DNA from: Terrisporobacter mayombei
GTDB taxonomy: Bacteria > Bacillota > Clostridia > Peptostreptococcales > Peptostreptococcaceae
NCBI RefSeq assembly: GCF_020748465.1
Contig: NZ_JAHZMP010000001.1
Span: 682,001 to 746,000 of the forward strand
Length of the DNA stretch: 64,000 nt
Reading direction: 5' to 3'
The notes under the pieces are model-generated. The model was not told where the DNA came from. It worked only from the letters and a program-made list of their open reading frames with translations, and searched no databases. The translations under genes and the position numbers were made by a program. The first letter of the stretch is position 1; each line of letters starts with the position of its first letter. Below are positions 37,024 to 46,256 of this stretch, in pieces.

Positions 37024-39513
37024 CTATAAATCGCATATTTTCTTATATTCATTATAGATAAAGTTTTCATCAATTACTTTAATAGTTTTTTCATTATCAT
37101 TAATATTTTTTTCAATATTAAGTTCCATCTCAATTAATATGCAATCATCTTTGTTAGTTCTCATGTCTACTTTTCCCTTATATTTGTTCACTATTAACTT
37201 TGCAATGGACATACTTAAATTAAGAATTTTTTCTTCATAATTATCAAGGTATTGCTCGTAATTATATCTTTTGAAATTTTCTATCATAATTATTACTTTA
37301 TCTACTTTGGTTTTTATACTAAAATCAATTGTACTTTTTATCCTAGAGTTTTTTACTACTACAGATAATAAGGTAAGAATAGCTTTAGTCATATCATCTG
37401 AATCTATTTTTGTATATACTTCCTCTTCATCTGTATCAAATACTATGTTAATATTTTTATAATCAGTATACTTATTTAATTGAGTAACTATATCTTCACA
37501 CAAAGATACAATATCGTAAATTTCATTACTTTCATTATGGTTATCTTCTTCTAACTTAGATAATTCCATAATCTTATTAATTAGTGTGATCAAAACTTCC
37601 ACATGTTTTTTCATAACTGATATAGAGTTGGCAAACTCACCATTAGGCTCTCTCTTAATAATATCTTTACAGTTTCTTTCTATAAATTGATTACTGCTAT
37701 GAAGTAAGTTAGCCGGTGTTAACAGTTCATGTGACATATTTATAAAGAAATCATCCTTGTCCTTATTAATAATTTCACTTTCTAAAATTTCTTTTTTCAT
37801 AGATTCCACTTTAATTTCTTCTGTAATGTCTCTAATTATTAGTACCATTTTAGTAGATTTATTAATATTAATAAGTACTACACTACTTTCAATATTTATT
37901 AACCCTCCGTATCCATCCTTTAGAGTTTTCCTTATATATTTAATATTTTCATTTATATTACCAGAACTAATTGCTATGTCATTATATATTTCATCCAAGT
38001 CCATATTCTCTATATCTTGAATTTTGAATAATTCAAAGAAAGTATCATTTGCATATTCAAACTCTTTACTTTCATAATCTAATACACATATTGCCTCTGG
38101 TATAGTATCTATTAAAGTTTTATATTGATTTGTACTAACCTCCAATTTATTAAGTAACTTTTTATAGTTAGAAATATCTTTTATTTCAATTAAACTAATT
38201 TCCTCATCATCCTCAATAAATTTTATTCTGTCTATATATAATGAAATTTCTTTACTTTCATCATCAATATAATTTATTTCACCTTTTGTTGCGCTATTTA
38301 GAATAATATTCTTAATATCACTATTATTTAAGTCTATATCTAACTTATTATTATTATAAACTATCTCTTTATTTTTCTCTAATATTATAGAGTATGGTAT
38401 ATTTTCAACTATCTTTTTATACTTTACATCATTTTCTTGTATCTTTAAGGCCATTTTCTTTTCATACGTAATATCAGATAATATACAAATGACTTTTGAA
38501 GATTCATATTCTTCATATAAAGAAAAGACACATTCAAAAATCCTACCATCCTTTATTGTTACCTCAGTAATTACGCTTTCACCATAATATCTTGCATCTT
38601 CTATACTTTTTAAAAATTTTTCTTTTTCTATCATATTGTCATTTAAAAAATTATCTAGTTTTATCGCTGTATGGTAGTCCTTATATGAATTAAACATAGT
38701 TTTAAATACAACATCATTATTAATAATATAGTTATCTTCGTCAATTAATAAGGCACTTTTCTTAAATTGCCCTAGAAGAATATGCAGATTTTTTTCTTTT
38801 AAATCATAGTCTTCTTGCAATATTTTATTAACCATTCTATAATTATTCAATCTTTCATCATATAACTTCATATTTATGGCACTTCTACTTAAATTACTTT
38901 CTGTTTTAGCATATTTTATGTTAGGCTGCTCAATGTAAATTATATAAGTTTTAAAGAATATAAGTGAAACAATTAATAAATCTAGAAGTATATTACTATA
39001 TATAAGCCAATTAATAATATGACTTTGCAATACTAAGATAAAATTAATAATATAATATAATGAAATAGTCTGTATCACCTTAGGATATTTACTATAAAAT
39101 AAGTAGATATTTCCTATAATAAGACTTATAATCATAAAATTATTTAAATTAGTATGTATATTATTAAGGCTTAAATAAAATGAAAATATGCAAGCTACAT
39201 AATTTATAAAAAAAATGATTCTTCTATGTAAGTTAATCTTTTCATCATTAGATATAAGATAAAATAATATTAGTACTATTATATCCCCTACTAAAAACAT
39301 ATAAAATAAATTATAATCATTAGCAATTATAGTATTTGCTACTATTCTTTTTAAGTAATAGCATATTTTCATTGTTAGAATAGTTCCTATCAATACTAAT
39401 TGAATTATATTTTTTTTGCTTTTTCTAATACCTATACTAGATAAAATAATAAAAAAAACACATAAGAATAAGGAAATCGTTAGTGTGTTCAAATTTACAA
39501 TAAAGCCATTCAT
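37024..39513 (-). CDS. Membrane PAS sensor kinase with degenerate ATPase domain
   Basis: 829 residues. About eight membrane segments (1-195) precede a linker and three PAS-like domains (about 230-345, 355-450, 460-560). A clear His-kinase dimerization box, FFINMSHELLTPANLL, puts the phospho-accepting His at residue 595. The following ATPase domain keeps its outline but not its motifs. The N box reads LLSVVVKNSR in place of LLSNAIKF, there is no DxGxG box, and the G2 region is NLSMSIAKLIV without glycines. ATP binding is therefore unlikely. It follows the paralogous kinase gene by 26 nt; the ribosome site is a run of nine G. No response regulator is adjacent. Confidence 0.85.
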   Translation of the reverse strand: MNGFIVNLNTLTISLFLCVFFIILSSIGIRKSKKNIIQLVLIGTILTMKICYYLKRIVANTIIANDYNLFYMFLVGDIIVLILFYLISNDEKINLHRRIIFFINYVACIFSFYLSLNNIHTNLNNFMIISLIIGNIYLFYSKYPKVIQTISLYYIINFILVLQSHIINWLIYSNILLDLLIVSLIFFKTYIIYIEQPNIKYAKTESNLSRSAINMKLYDERLNNYRMVNKILQEDYDLKEKNLHILLGQFKKSALLIDEDNYIINNDVVFKTMFNSYKDYHTAIKLDNFLNDNMIEKEKFLKSIEDARYYGESVITEVTIKDGRIFECVFSLYEEYESSKVICILSDITYEKKMALKIQENDVKYKKIVENIPYSIILEKNKEIVYNNNKLDIDLNNSDIKNIILNSATKGEINYIDDESKEISLYIDRIKFIEDDEEISLIEIKDISNYKKLLNKLEVSTNQYKTLIDTIPEAICVLDYESKEFEYANDTFFELFKIQDIENMDLDEIYNDIAISSGNINENIKYIRKTLKDGYGGLINIESSVVLININKSTKMVLIIRDITEEIKVESMKKEILESEIINKDKDDFFINMSHELLTPANLLHSSNQFIERNCKDIIKREPNGEFANSISVMKKHVEVLITLINKIMELSKLEEDNHNESNEIYDIVSLCEDIVTQLNKYTDYKNINIVFDTDEEEVYTKIDSDDMTKAILTLLSVVVKNSRIKSTIDFSIKTKVDKVIIMIENFKRYNYEQYLDNYEEKILNLSMSIAKLIVNKYKGKVDMRTNKDDCILIEMELNIEKNINDNEKTIKVIDENFIYNEYKKICDL

Positions 39514-39518
39514 TACTT

Positions 39519-39527
39519 CCCCCCCCC
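39519..39527 (-). repeat. Run of nine G forming the ribosome site of the second kinase gene
   Basis: The minus strand reads nine G, then AAGTA, then ATG. The homopolymer is the only Shine-Dalgarno element of this gene. Such runs are prone to slippage in replication, which could change the spacing or strength of translation. Confidence 0.75.
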
Positions 39528-39539
39528 TATTTTTAAGCG

Positions 39540-41936
39540 CTAAGCCAGATATATATCAGAAAACTCTAAGTCAATAGACTCTCTATCTATTATAATGTTT
39601 TCAATTTTATGTTTATTTTCTTTAGTACTTTCTAAATAATTACCTTTAAGGATTACTTCAAATTTGCTTCCATAGCCTATCTTGCTATTAACTTGAATCT
39701 TGGCATGATGAACCAAAGCTAACTTCTTAACAAGATATAAACCAACCCCAGTTCCTTCTGCGGTTCTAGATAAGGATCTATTAACTTGTTCAAAGTTTTC
39801 GAAAATAAAATCAAGTTTATTGCTAGGTATTCCACTACCATTGTCTTTAATAGCTATTGTTATATCTTTTTTATCTACTTTTAATGATACTTTTATTTTT
39901 CCGCCTTTTTCAGTAAATTTTATTGCATTAGATAATAAGTTAAGTATAATTTTTTCAATTTTTTCTTTATCCATAAAAATTAGAACTTCTCTTTTATTGC
40001 TTTCAAATGTTATATCTAAATTTTTAGGTTTTGTATATGCTCTACATAATTGAACAAGCTCTTCTAAATATTTAACTATATCATAGATTTTATAATCTCT
40101 ATAATATATACCTGCCTCTATCTTACTTATTTCTTCTATATTATTTAATAATCTCTTTAATCTGTAAGAATTTTGTTTAACTGTTTTAGTATAACTTCTT
40201 ACACCATCATAATTATATATATCTTTGTTGTTATCTAAAAATTTATTAACTTCAAATATAGTATTTATTGGTTTCTTTATAATCGAAGATGCTCTTGTTA
40301 AAAATTCAGTTTTAAACTTGTTTCTTTCTTTTATCATTCGAAGTTTATTGTACACACTCTCCAGTTGTTGTTCAATTTCTAAGTCTCTTACTATAACAAG
40401 TAGATTATCTTGTTTTGGCACTTGTTCTATGGCTATTGATATTTTTTTATTTTTTTCTTGATTCATATAAAAAGTTTTAAAATTAACTTCTTCATTATTT
40501 TCTAAGTATGTATCTATTATTTTATTAAAGTTGTCTAGTCCCATGTCTTTTAACAACCTCATCATGTATTTATTAGTGTATACTTGTTTTTTTGTATATT
40601 TATTCACTAATATGATTCCTTCTGGTAAAGTTTGAATTAATCCATAATAAGTCTCTTTATTTTCATCAAGTTTATTTAATGCAACTTCATGTTCCGTACA
40701 ATCACTGGCAATACTTAATATCATTTTTTTACCATTTAGCCTAAAAGTCGATGAAATGAAATCTATAATCTTTCCATTTTCCAATTCAAGTTGGCTTTTT
40801 TCTTGCTCTTTATCACCATTTTTCAAAACAAATATATTATGTAAAAACTCATCCTTGCTATCTTTGCTTATTCTTTTTTCTATTTTGTCCATAGTCCACA
40901 CATTTTTTATAGATGAATCTAAATCAAAAATATCCATTCCTATTTTATTAATGTAGCTAATATTATCCCCATCATGAATAAGTACACCATCACTTAATAT
41001 ATCCATTAAAGTTTTATATCTTAATTCGCTTTTTTTCAATTTGTCTTCTTCAATAGATATTTCAGTAATATCTTTCAATTCACAAATTATGGTTTCCCCA
41101 CCTTCAAAGTAGTCTTTTACTAAAACTAACTTATACTTCTTATTAACAAATTCTATTTGTAAAAAATTTTCTTTTCCAAAATCCATCTTACTTATTTGAT
41201 CAAATATGTTTTTAGGATCTTTATTTAACTCATTACTTATAAAATCACTAAAATCAAAGTTTTCAACATTATAATTATTTCCTATTATAAATTCATCGAA
41301 ATACTTATTTTTAAAAATACACTTATAATTAAATGCATTTAAAATTATTATAGGAATATTAATTACTTCAACAATACTAGCTAATTTATCATTAACAGTT
41401 TTAATTTCTTCCCTCATATAGTTCTGAATATACGTTTCATTTTCTACTTCTTTTATTGTTCTTGATATATATTGCTTATTCATACGAAACTTATTTTTGT
41501 TCAATTCATTTTCTTTATGTTTTATATATATAACGTTAATACATATAATGCTTAAAATACATAAGTTAATTAATATTTCATATATTACATCCATAGTCAT
41601 GGAACCATAAAGTACTGTATATACTAGTCCAATAGTAAATATTAAAGGAGTGATATACTTTTTCAAACTACTTTTGCTTTTTATTTTTATTTGAAATAGT
41701 ATAAGAAGTTTTAGAAAAATAACTATAGATGATATTTCCGTAGCATAGTTCATTATTAGTCTAATATTATATTCTTTTAATTGCATTATTAATAAATCTA
41801 AAAAAAATAATGGTAATATTAACAATATATTTTTGTCTTTTGATATTTTATATATAAATATTAACAATAGTGGTATAGCAATGTTAGTAATAATTTTTAA
41901 TAAATATAGTAATTCACCATATTCATTTAGAATCAT
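39540..41936 (-). CDS. Membrane PAS sensor kinase lacking the phospho-accepting His
   Basis: 798 residues. N-terminal membrane segments (1-150) precede three PAS-like domains (about 180-300, 305-415, 420-525). Where a kinase has F-L-x-x-x-S-H-E-L-R-T-P, this protein reads FLTRASSIIKKP, placing Ser551 at the His position. The ATPase domain is complete: N box LLSNAIKF (Asn670), G1 DNGSGI (Asp698), F box FENFEQV, and G2 GTGVGL (728). It can probably bind ATP but not phosphorylate itself on that His. GGGGGG precedes the ATG. The second kinase gene follows with the reverse defect. Confidence 0.87.
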   Translation of the reverse strand: MILNEYGELLYLLKIITNIAIPLLLIFIYKISKDKNILLILPLFFLDLLIMQLKEYNIRLIMNYATEISSIVIFLKLLILFQIKIKSKSSLKKYITPLIFTIGLVYTVLYGSMTMDVIYEILINLCILSIICINVIYIKHKENELNKNKFRMNKQYISRTIKEVENETYIQNYMREEIKTVNDKLASIVEVINIPIIILNAFNYKCIFKNKYFDEFIIGNNYNVENFDFSDFISNELNKDPKNIFDQISKMDFGKENFLQIEFVNKKYKLVLVKDYFEGGETIICELKDITEISIEEDKLKKSELRYKTLMDILSDGVLIHDGDNISYINKIGMDIFDLDSSIKNVWTMDKIEKRISKDSKDEFLHNIFVLKNGDKEQEKSQLELENGKIIDFISSTFRLNGKKMILSIASDCTEHEVALNKLDENKETYYGLIQTLPEGIILVNKYTKKQVYTNKYMMRLLKDMGLDNFNKIIDTYLENNEEVNFKTFYMNQEKNKKISIAIEQVPKQDNLLVIVRDLEIEQQLESVYNKLRMIKERNKFKTEFLTRASSIIKKPINTIFEVNKFLDNNKDIYNYDGVRSYTKTVKQNSYRLKRLLNNIEEISKIEAGIYYRDYKIYDIVKYLEELVQLCRAYTKPKNLDITFESNKREVLIFMDKEKIEKIILNLLSNAIKFTEKGGKIKVSLKVDKKDITIAIKDNGSGIPSNKLDFIFENFEQVNRSLSRTAEGTGVGLYLVKKLALVHHAKIQVNSKIGYGSKFEVILKGNYLESTKENKHKIENIIIDRESIDLEFSDIYLA

Positions 41937-42141
41937 AAAGCTTCCCCCCTTTATAGTATGATAGCAGTAATAACTTATTTATTTTTAAATTACATACATT
42001 TTGATTCATTACTAAAAAACACGATTCTTGAGTATAAACTTCATATTTTTTTCTCTTTTTTTATCATATAAGTTATATTATCATAATTATATTAAATATT
42101 TTGTCAATTTCTGGATATAAGCGAAAAAGTTATATACGACA

Positions 42142-42167
42142 AAAAAAGCCTTATTCAAGGCTTTTTT
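42142..42167 (-). terminator. Intrinsic terminator of sigK
   Basis: AAAAAAGCCTT and AAGGCTTTTTT form a perfect 11-bp stem with loop attc. It overlaps the sigK stop codon and has T runs on both strands. Confidence 0.9.
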
Positions 42168-42801
42168 CTGATTTTAGTTCTTTTCTCAACTTTTTAAGAG
42201 CTTTTTTTTCAATTCTTGATACATAAGAACGTGATATGTTAAGTTTTTGAGATATTTCTCGTTGAGTTTTATATCCCAAAGGTGTAAGTCCATATCTTAA
42301 TTGAATAATTTCTTTTTCTCGATCTGTGAGAATTTTATCCAACTTTTCATAAAGCTTACTTATTTGTACTTTTAATTCAACCTGGTCTATTACATAATCA
42401 GGTTCAGTACCTAATATATCTATTAAGCTAATGGAATTCCCTTCCTTATCTACACCAATAGGGTCTTGAAGAGAAACTTGCACCTTATTCTTTTTATTAG
42501 TTCTGATATTCATTAGAATTTCATTTTCTATACATTTGGATGCATAAGTTGCTAGTCTTGTTCCCTTATCTACTTTAAATGTCTCTATAGCCTTAATTAA
42601 ACCAATGGTTCCTATTGATATAAGATCATCTTGGTCCTCATTAGAGTTATTATATTTTTTTGCTATATGAGCAACTAATCTCATGTTTCTCTCTATTAAA
42701 ATTTCTTTAGCTTCTTGATTATCTTCATTTTTTAATAAAGATAAATAATGTATCTCTTCTTCAGGGGTTAATGGTTTTTCAAATGATTTTAGAATAGTCA
42801 A
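42151..42801 (-). CDS. sigK: Sporulation sigma factor SigK
   Basis: About 216 residues from a TTG at 42801, four bases after AGGGGGTGG. Region 2 is ILIERNMRLVAHIAKKYNN and DLISIGTIGLIKAIETF; region 4 is LTDREKEIIQLRYGL and KTQREISQKLNISRSYVSRIEKKALKKL. This is the late mother-cell sigma factor. The gene is uninterrupted, so no skin element is integrated. The N terminus is short (MTILKSFEKPLTPEEE), without the long hydrophobic pro-sequence of Bacillus, as known for C. difficile. It follows a PBP gene. The start codon is inside an inverted repeat. Confidence 0.93.
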   Translation of the reverse strand: MTILKSFEKPLTPEEEIHYLSLLKNEDNQEAKEILIERNMRLVAHIAKKYNNSNEDQDDLISIGTIGLIKAIETFKVDKGTRLATYASKCIENEILMNIRTNKKNKVQVSLQDPIGVDKEGNSISLIDILGTEPDYVIDQVELKVQISKLYEKLDKILTDREKEIIQLRYGLTPLGYKTQREISQKLNISRSYVSRIEKKALKKLRKELKSEKSLE

Positions 42802-42869
42802 CAGGCCACCCCCTTTTTTAGGTGTCACTCTAAATTATATGAAAGTGACCTGGTAAAGTTGACTATTCT
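42791..42869 (-). promoter_or_regulatory. Nested inverted repeats over the sigK start
   Basis: AGAATAGTCAAC (42791-42802) and GTTGACTATTCT (42858-42869) are a perfect 12-bp inverted repeat; the first includes the TTG start codon complement. Inside it, GTCACT (42824-42829) pairs with AGTGAC (42844-42849). The middle minus-strand CATATAAT (42836-42843) resembles a sporulation -10 box. The element may be a leader hairpin hiding the start codon, or a dyad operator. Confidence 0.7.
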
Positions 42870-42878
42870 TCGTTAAAT

Positions 42879-44540
42879 TTATTTTAAATTTTCACAGATT
42901 TCTTTGAAAGTTGGAGTTGCTGATTTACTTTCCTTTTCTGTTCCCTCAATTATAATCGTTATGGCGTATTTAGGATTTATTTCTGGATAAAAACCTGTAA
43001 TCCATCCATGAGATATATCCTTTCCATTTAAACTACTTTGAGCAGTACCTGTCTTTACACCACATCCTCCTTGTAAATGTGATAATGCTTTTGCTGTACC
43101 AACCTTTGATACTTTCATCATCATGTTTTTAATTCTAGTCATAGTGTAAGGAGATATTATTTCTGACTTTTTATTAGGTTTGTATTCTTTTATGATGTTT
43201 TTATTATTATCTATAATACTATTATATATATATAGTGGCATATATGTACCATTATTAGCTATTGCTTGAGTAAGTTGATTAATTTGAAGCGGAGTAAATT
43301 CTATATTAGCCTGACCAATTGCTAAATTACTAAGAGCTATATCTTCAGGTATTTTAGAATCTTTTTCTTCATCTATTCCTATATCTATTTTTTCATCTAA
43401 ATGAAGTGTTTTTATGGCTTCAAATATCTTTTCACTACCTACTCGTTTTGCTATATCATAAAATGCACAGTTACAAGAATTAGCTAATGCATCACTAACA
43501 TCTTCTGAGCCATGGGAAACATTATTATTGCAATTTAAAACTTTACCAGAAGTTCCTATCTTTGCACTTCCATTACAGTTATATCTGTAATTTTCATCTA
43601 TTGCATTATTTTCAAGTGCTGCATATAATACTACTAGCTTAAATACAGATCCTGGAGGGTATGTAACAGCTAGAGCCCTATTTTGCAGCTCACCTTTTGC
43701 ACTATCACTATAATCAGATATTTCATTTTGATTAAAGTTTGGTCTAGAGCACATTGCTAAAATTGCACCAGTTTTAACATCTGATATTATTACTGAACTA
43801 GGATTTTCTTCTTTATCCATAATTTTTTCTACTTTTTCTTCTATCTTAGAATCTATGCTTATTTTAAGGTGTGAAGAATTTTCTCCATTTGAACTTTCTT
43901 CTATACTTCCTTTTAAATAATTAAGACCTTTATTATTTACTCCTGCTTTAAACACGGATACATAGTTTTTATTACTATCTTTTAGTTCTTCATTCATATA
44001 TTTTTCTATACCACTAACGCCATTATTTTCTGATTTTTTTACATATCCTATCAAATGAGTTAGTAGGCTATTATCTGAATATCTAATTGTTTTTTCTTTT
44101 ACTGAAATATTTTTCTCTTTTAATTCATCTATTTTACTTTCATCAATATAGTCAATGTCTATTTCAATAATTTCATTTGATAACTGTTCTTGTACTGCTT
44201 TATATATATCTTCCTCCGTTAATTTTGTTGCTTTTTTTATAAGGGATACATTTTGATAATTACCACTTATTATATCTTTTGGTACAAGCAATACCTTAGT
44301 TTCTTTCTTATCTGTAAGAGGTAAATTATTTCTATCATAAATTATTCCTCTTCCACTATTTAAATTTATTGTTTCTAAACTTTGGCTCTCTACTTTGCTT
44401 TCATATTCTTTATTTTTAAATATTGCTAAATTTGATATTTCATATGTTAGATAAGCGCACAATAATAAAAAAACAACAAAAAAACAGTTTATCCTTCTTC
44501 TTATTAATTTATTTGATGTATTTTTTTTCTTCCTTGTCAT
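42879..44540 (-). CDS. Class B penicillin-binding protein
   Basis: About 553 residues from an ATG at 44540 preceded by AGAGGTGATTGG; the six-codon longer frame contains this site. An N-terminal basic stretch and one membrane anchor are followed by a dimerization domain starting GRGIIYDRNN and a transpeptidase domain with SxxK (PPGSVFKL), SxN (SCNC region) and KTG (GVKTGTAQ). It cross-links peptidoglycan outside the membrane. It is directly upstream of sigK, as in C. difficile, suggesting a spore cortex or engulfment role. No PASTA domains are seen. Confidence 0.93.
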   Translation of the reverse strand: MTRKKKNTSNKLIRRRINCFFVVFLLLCAYLTYEISNLAIFKNKEYESKVESQSLETINLNSGRGIIYDRNNLPLTDKKETKVLLVPKDIISGNYQNVSLIKKATKLTEEDIYKAVQEQLSNEIIEIDIDYIDESKIDELKEKNISVKEKTIRYSDNSLLTHLIGYVKKSENNGVSGIEKYMNEELKDSNKNYVSVFKAGVNNKGLNYLKGSIEESSNGENSSHLKISIDSKIEEKVEKIMDKEENPSSVIISDVKTGAILAMCSRPNFNQNEISDYSDSAKGELQNRALAVTYPPGSVFKLVVLYAALENNAIDENYRYNCNGSAKIGTSGKVLNCNNNVSHGSEDVSDALANSCNCAFYDIAKRVGSEKIFEAIKTLHLDEKIDIGIDEEKDSKIPEDIALSNLAIGQANIEFTPLQINQLTQAIANNGTYMPLYIYNSIIDNNKNIIKEYKPNKKSEIISPYTMTRIKNMMMKVSKVGTAKALSHLQGGCGVKTGTAQSSLNGKDISHGWITGFYPEINPKYAITIIIEGTEKESKSATPTFKEICENLK

Positions 44541-44646
44541 CCAATCACCTCTTATCATTTGTAATTATTTTTGACAACTAAAAGAAAAAAAATACTGTAA
44601 TGGTAAATTTTATATTTAAAATTATGTTTTATTTTTGAGCATAAAA

Positions 44647-44668
44647 AAAGCTCCCTATTGGAAGCTTT
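44647..44668 (-). terminator. Terminator of the MarR gene
   Basis: AAAGCTCC and GGAAGCTTT pair with one bulged base, followed on the minus strand by TTTTTTT. It overlaps the 3' end of the gene. Confidence 0.7.
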
Positions 44669-45110
44669 CATATTTTCTTTCAAAGAATCTGCTTGCTTTT
44701 CCTAAAATTTTTGTTAATATTTCTAAATCTTCACCTTTAAACGCCTCTAATATAGCATCTATCATCTCTTTATGGAAGATACTATGGACATTAAATACTT
44801 CTTCTCCTTTTTCAGTTAAATTAACAAGTACTACTCTTCTATCTTCTTCAATCCTTTTTCTTTCCACGTAACCCTTTTTAATAAGTCTATTTATTGCTGT
44901 AGTTAGCGTTCCAACAGTAATTCTCAAATCATGGGCAATTTCTCCCATTGTTCTATTTCCTTCTTTACCTATTGCTTCTATAGTATGTATTTCCGTAATG
45001 GATAAATTAGCAAATTCCGTATTTTTCATTGATTTTTCTTCAATATGTAAAATGTCATTAAATAATTGAACTAATAATTTATTTAAAACTTCCTCTTTCT
45101 TATTTTCCAT
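44655..45110 (-). CDS. MarR-family transcriptional regulator
   Basis: 151 residues with a winged helix: LSITEIHTIEAIGKEGNRTMGEIAHDL, then ITVGTLTTAINRLIKKGYVERKRIEEDRR, the basic wing. Dimeric repressor or activator. In this group members such as FabT, which regulates fatty-acid synthesis in other Firmicutes, look similar, but no fab genes are adjacent. It is monocistronic. Confidence 0.92.
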   Translation of the reverse strand: MENKKEEVLNKLLVQLFNDILHIEEKSMKNTEFANLSITEIHTIEAIGKEGNRTMGEIAHDLRITVGTLTTAINRLIKKGYVERKRIEEDRRVVLVNLTEKGEEVFNVHSIFHKEMIDAILEAFKGEDLEILTKILGKASRFFERKYESFQ

Positions 45111-45284
45111 AATTTTGTACTCTCCGTCCTTTATATTATAAATGTATTATAATAAATTTTTTGACACAATTCAATCTATACTATTTATATTTAATTTTTA
45201 TAATAATACATTACTGTTTTATTGTCTTTTCATACTCTTTATTTATCATACCCATAAATATTGTCTACTAATTACAATATTAAA

Positions 45285-45316
45285 AAATGCACATTTATTT
45301 TCATAATTGTGCACTT
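45285..45316 (-). terminator. Intrinsic terminator of the trhP operon
   Basis: AAATGCACA and TGTGCACTTT pair (one G-U pair), and the minus strand continues with TTTTTT. It lies 10 nt past the trhP stop. Confidence 0.75.
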
Positions 45317-45324
45317 TAATATTA

Positions 45325-46254
45325 TTATTTCGTATAGTCTATATTTTCTTCTAAATAAAATCCAGTTGTTAAATCTCTATGATCTATGTTTTGTAGTTCT
45401 TCTAACCAGTTTTTATCAAATTTCCAGTTATCTGGATTATTTATAAATTCATCAATAGCTTTTCTATATGCTTTTATTACTTTTTCAGTATATTCATTTG
45501 ATTTTAGATGTCCTTCTACAGTTAAAATAGTAACACCAGATTTAATAAGTTCTGGAATAAATTCTATCATACATAAATCTTTTGCAGCATAGAAGATAGT
45601 ACCACCTTCATCCTCATATATTGGACAATACTGACCCGGTCTTTTTTCTTCTACTAAATTATAATTTTTTTCCTCGTCATATTTTCCAGCGTCTTTACTT
45701 GTCATATAATTTGATAATAATCTTCTACCTGAATATGACATTACCATTGAACCATGAACAAAGGCTTCTATTTCTAAATCTAATGGCGCATTTTTTCTTA
45801 TTTCAATTGTGTCCTTAAGCGCTAATTCTTTAGCAATTACAACTCTTTTAACACCTAAGTCATAATAAAATCTTGCTGTTTCATAGTTATAAATATTAGC
45901 TTGTATTCCCATGTGAACTTTCATGTTAGGCGTTACTTTTCTAACTATTTCTAAAGTCCCTGGCTCGCATAATATTAAACCATCTACTTTTATGTCATTT
46001 AACTTTAATAAGTATTCTTCTAGCTTAACGAAGTCATTGTTATGTGGCAATAAAGATATAGTCACATAAACTCTTTTATTTTTTTCATGTGCAAATTTTA
46101 TGCCTTCTTCTAATTCTTCCATAGAAAATTTGTTTGAAATAGTGTCCATTCCAAAAGTTTGCCCACCTATATATACACTATCTGCTCCGCTTTCAAGAGC
46201 AACTTTCAATCCTGCCAAATCTTTTGCAAAGGATGATAATTCTAAGTTTAACAT
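45325..46254 (-). CDS. trhP: U32-family protein, probable tRNA hydroxylation factor TrhP1 (YrrN-like)
   Basis: 309 residues, the same length as Bacillus YrrN. The barrel begins MLNLELSSFAKDLAGLKVALESGADSVYIGG by segments, and the U32 signature region reads EAFVHGSMVMSYSGRRLLSNYMTSKDAG, with Val and Arg where many U32 proteins have Cys. Later Cys are in QYCPIY and KDLCMIE. In Bacillus, mltG(yrrL)-trmR(yrrM)-yrrN-yrrO are neighbours and TrhP proteins hydroxylate uridine 34 of tRNA using prephenate. That order is kept here except that a second U32 gene is missing. Confidence 0.8.
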   Translation of the reverse strand: MLNLELSSFAKDLAGLKVALESGADSVYIGGQTFGMDTISNKFSMEELEEGIKFAHEKNKRVYVTISLLPHNNDFVKLEEYLLKLNDIKVDGLILCEPGTLEIVRKVTPNMKVHMGIQANIYNYETARFYYDLGVKRVVIAKELALKDTIEIRKNAPLDLEIEAFVHGSMVMSYSGRRLLSNYMTSKDAGKYDEEKNYNLVEEKRPGQYCPIYEDEGGTIFYAAKDLCMIEFIPELIKSGVTILTVEGHLKSNEYTEKVIKAYRKAIDEFINNPDNWKFDKNWLEELQNIDHRDLTTGFYLEENIDYTK

Positions 46255-46256
46255 TA

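Noticed and set aside
42151..42801. skin element interrupting sigK
   Set aside because: The sigK frame is continuous from region 2 to region 4; no recombinase gene is inside it.
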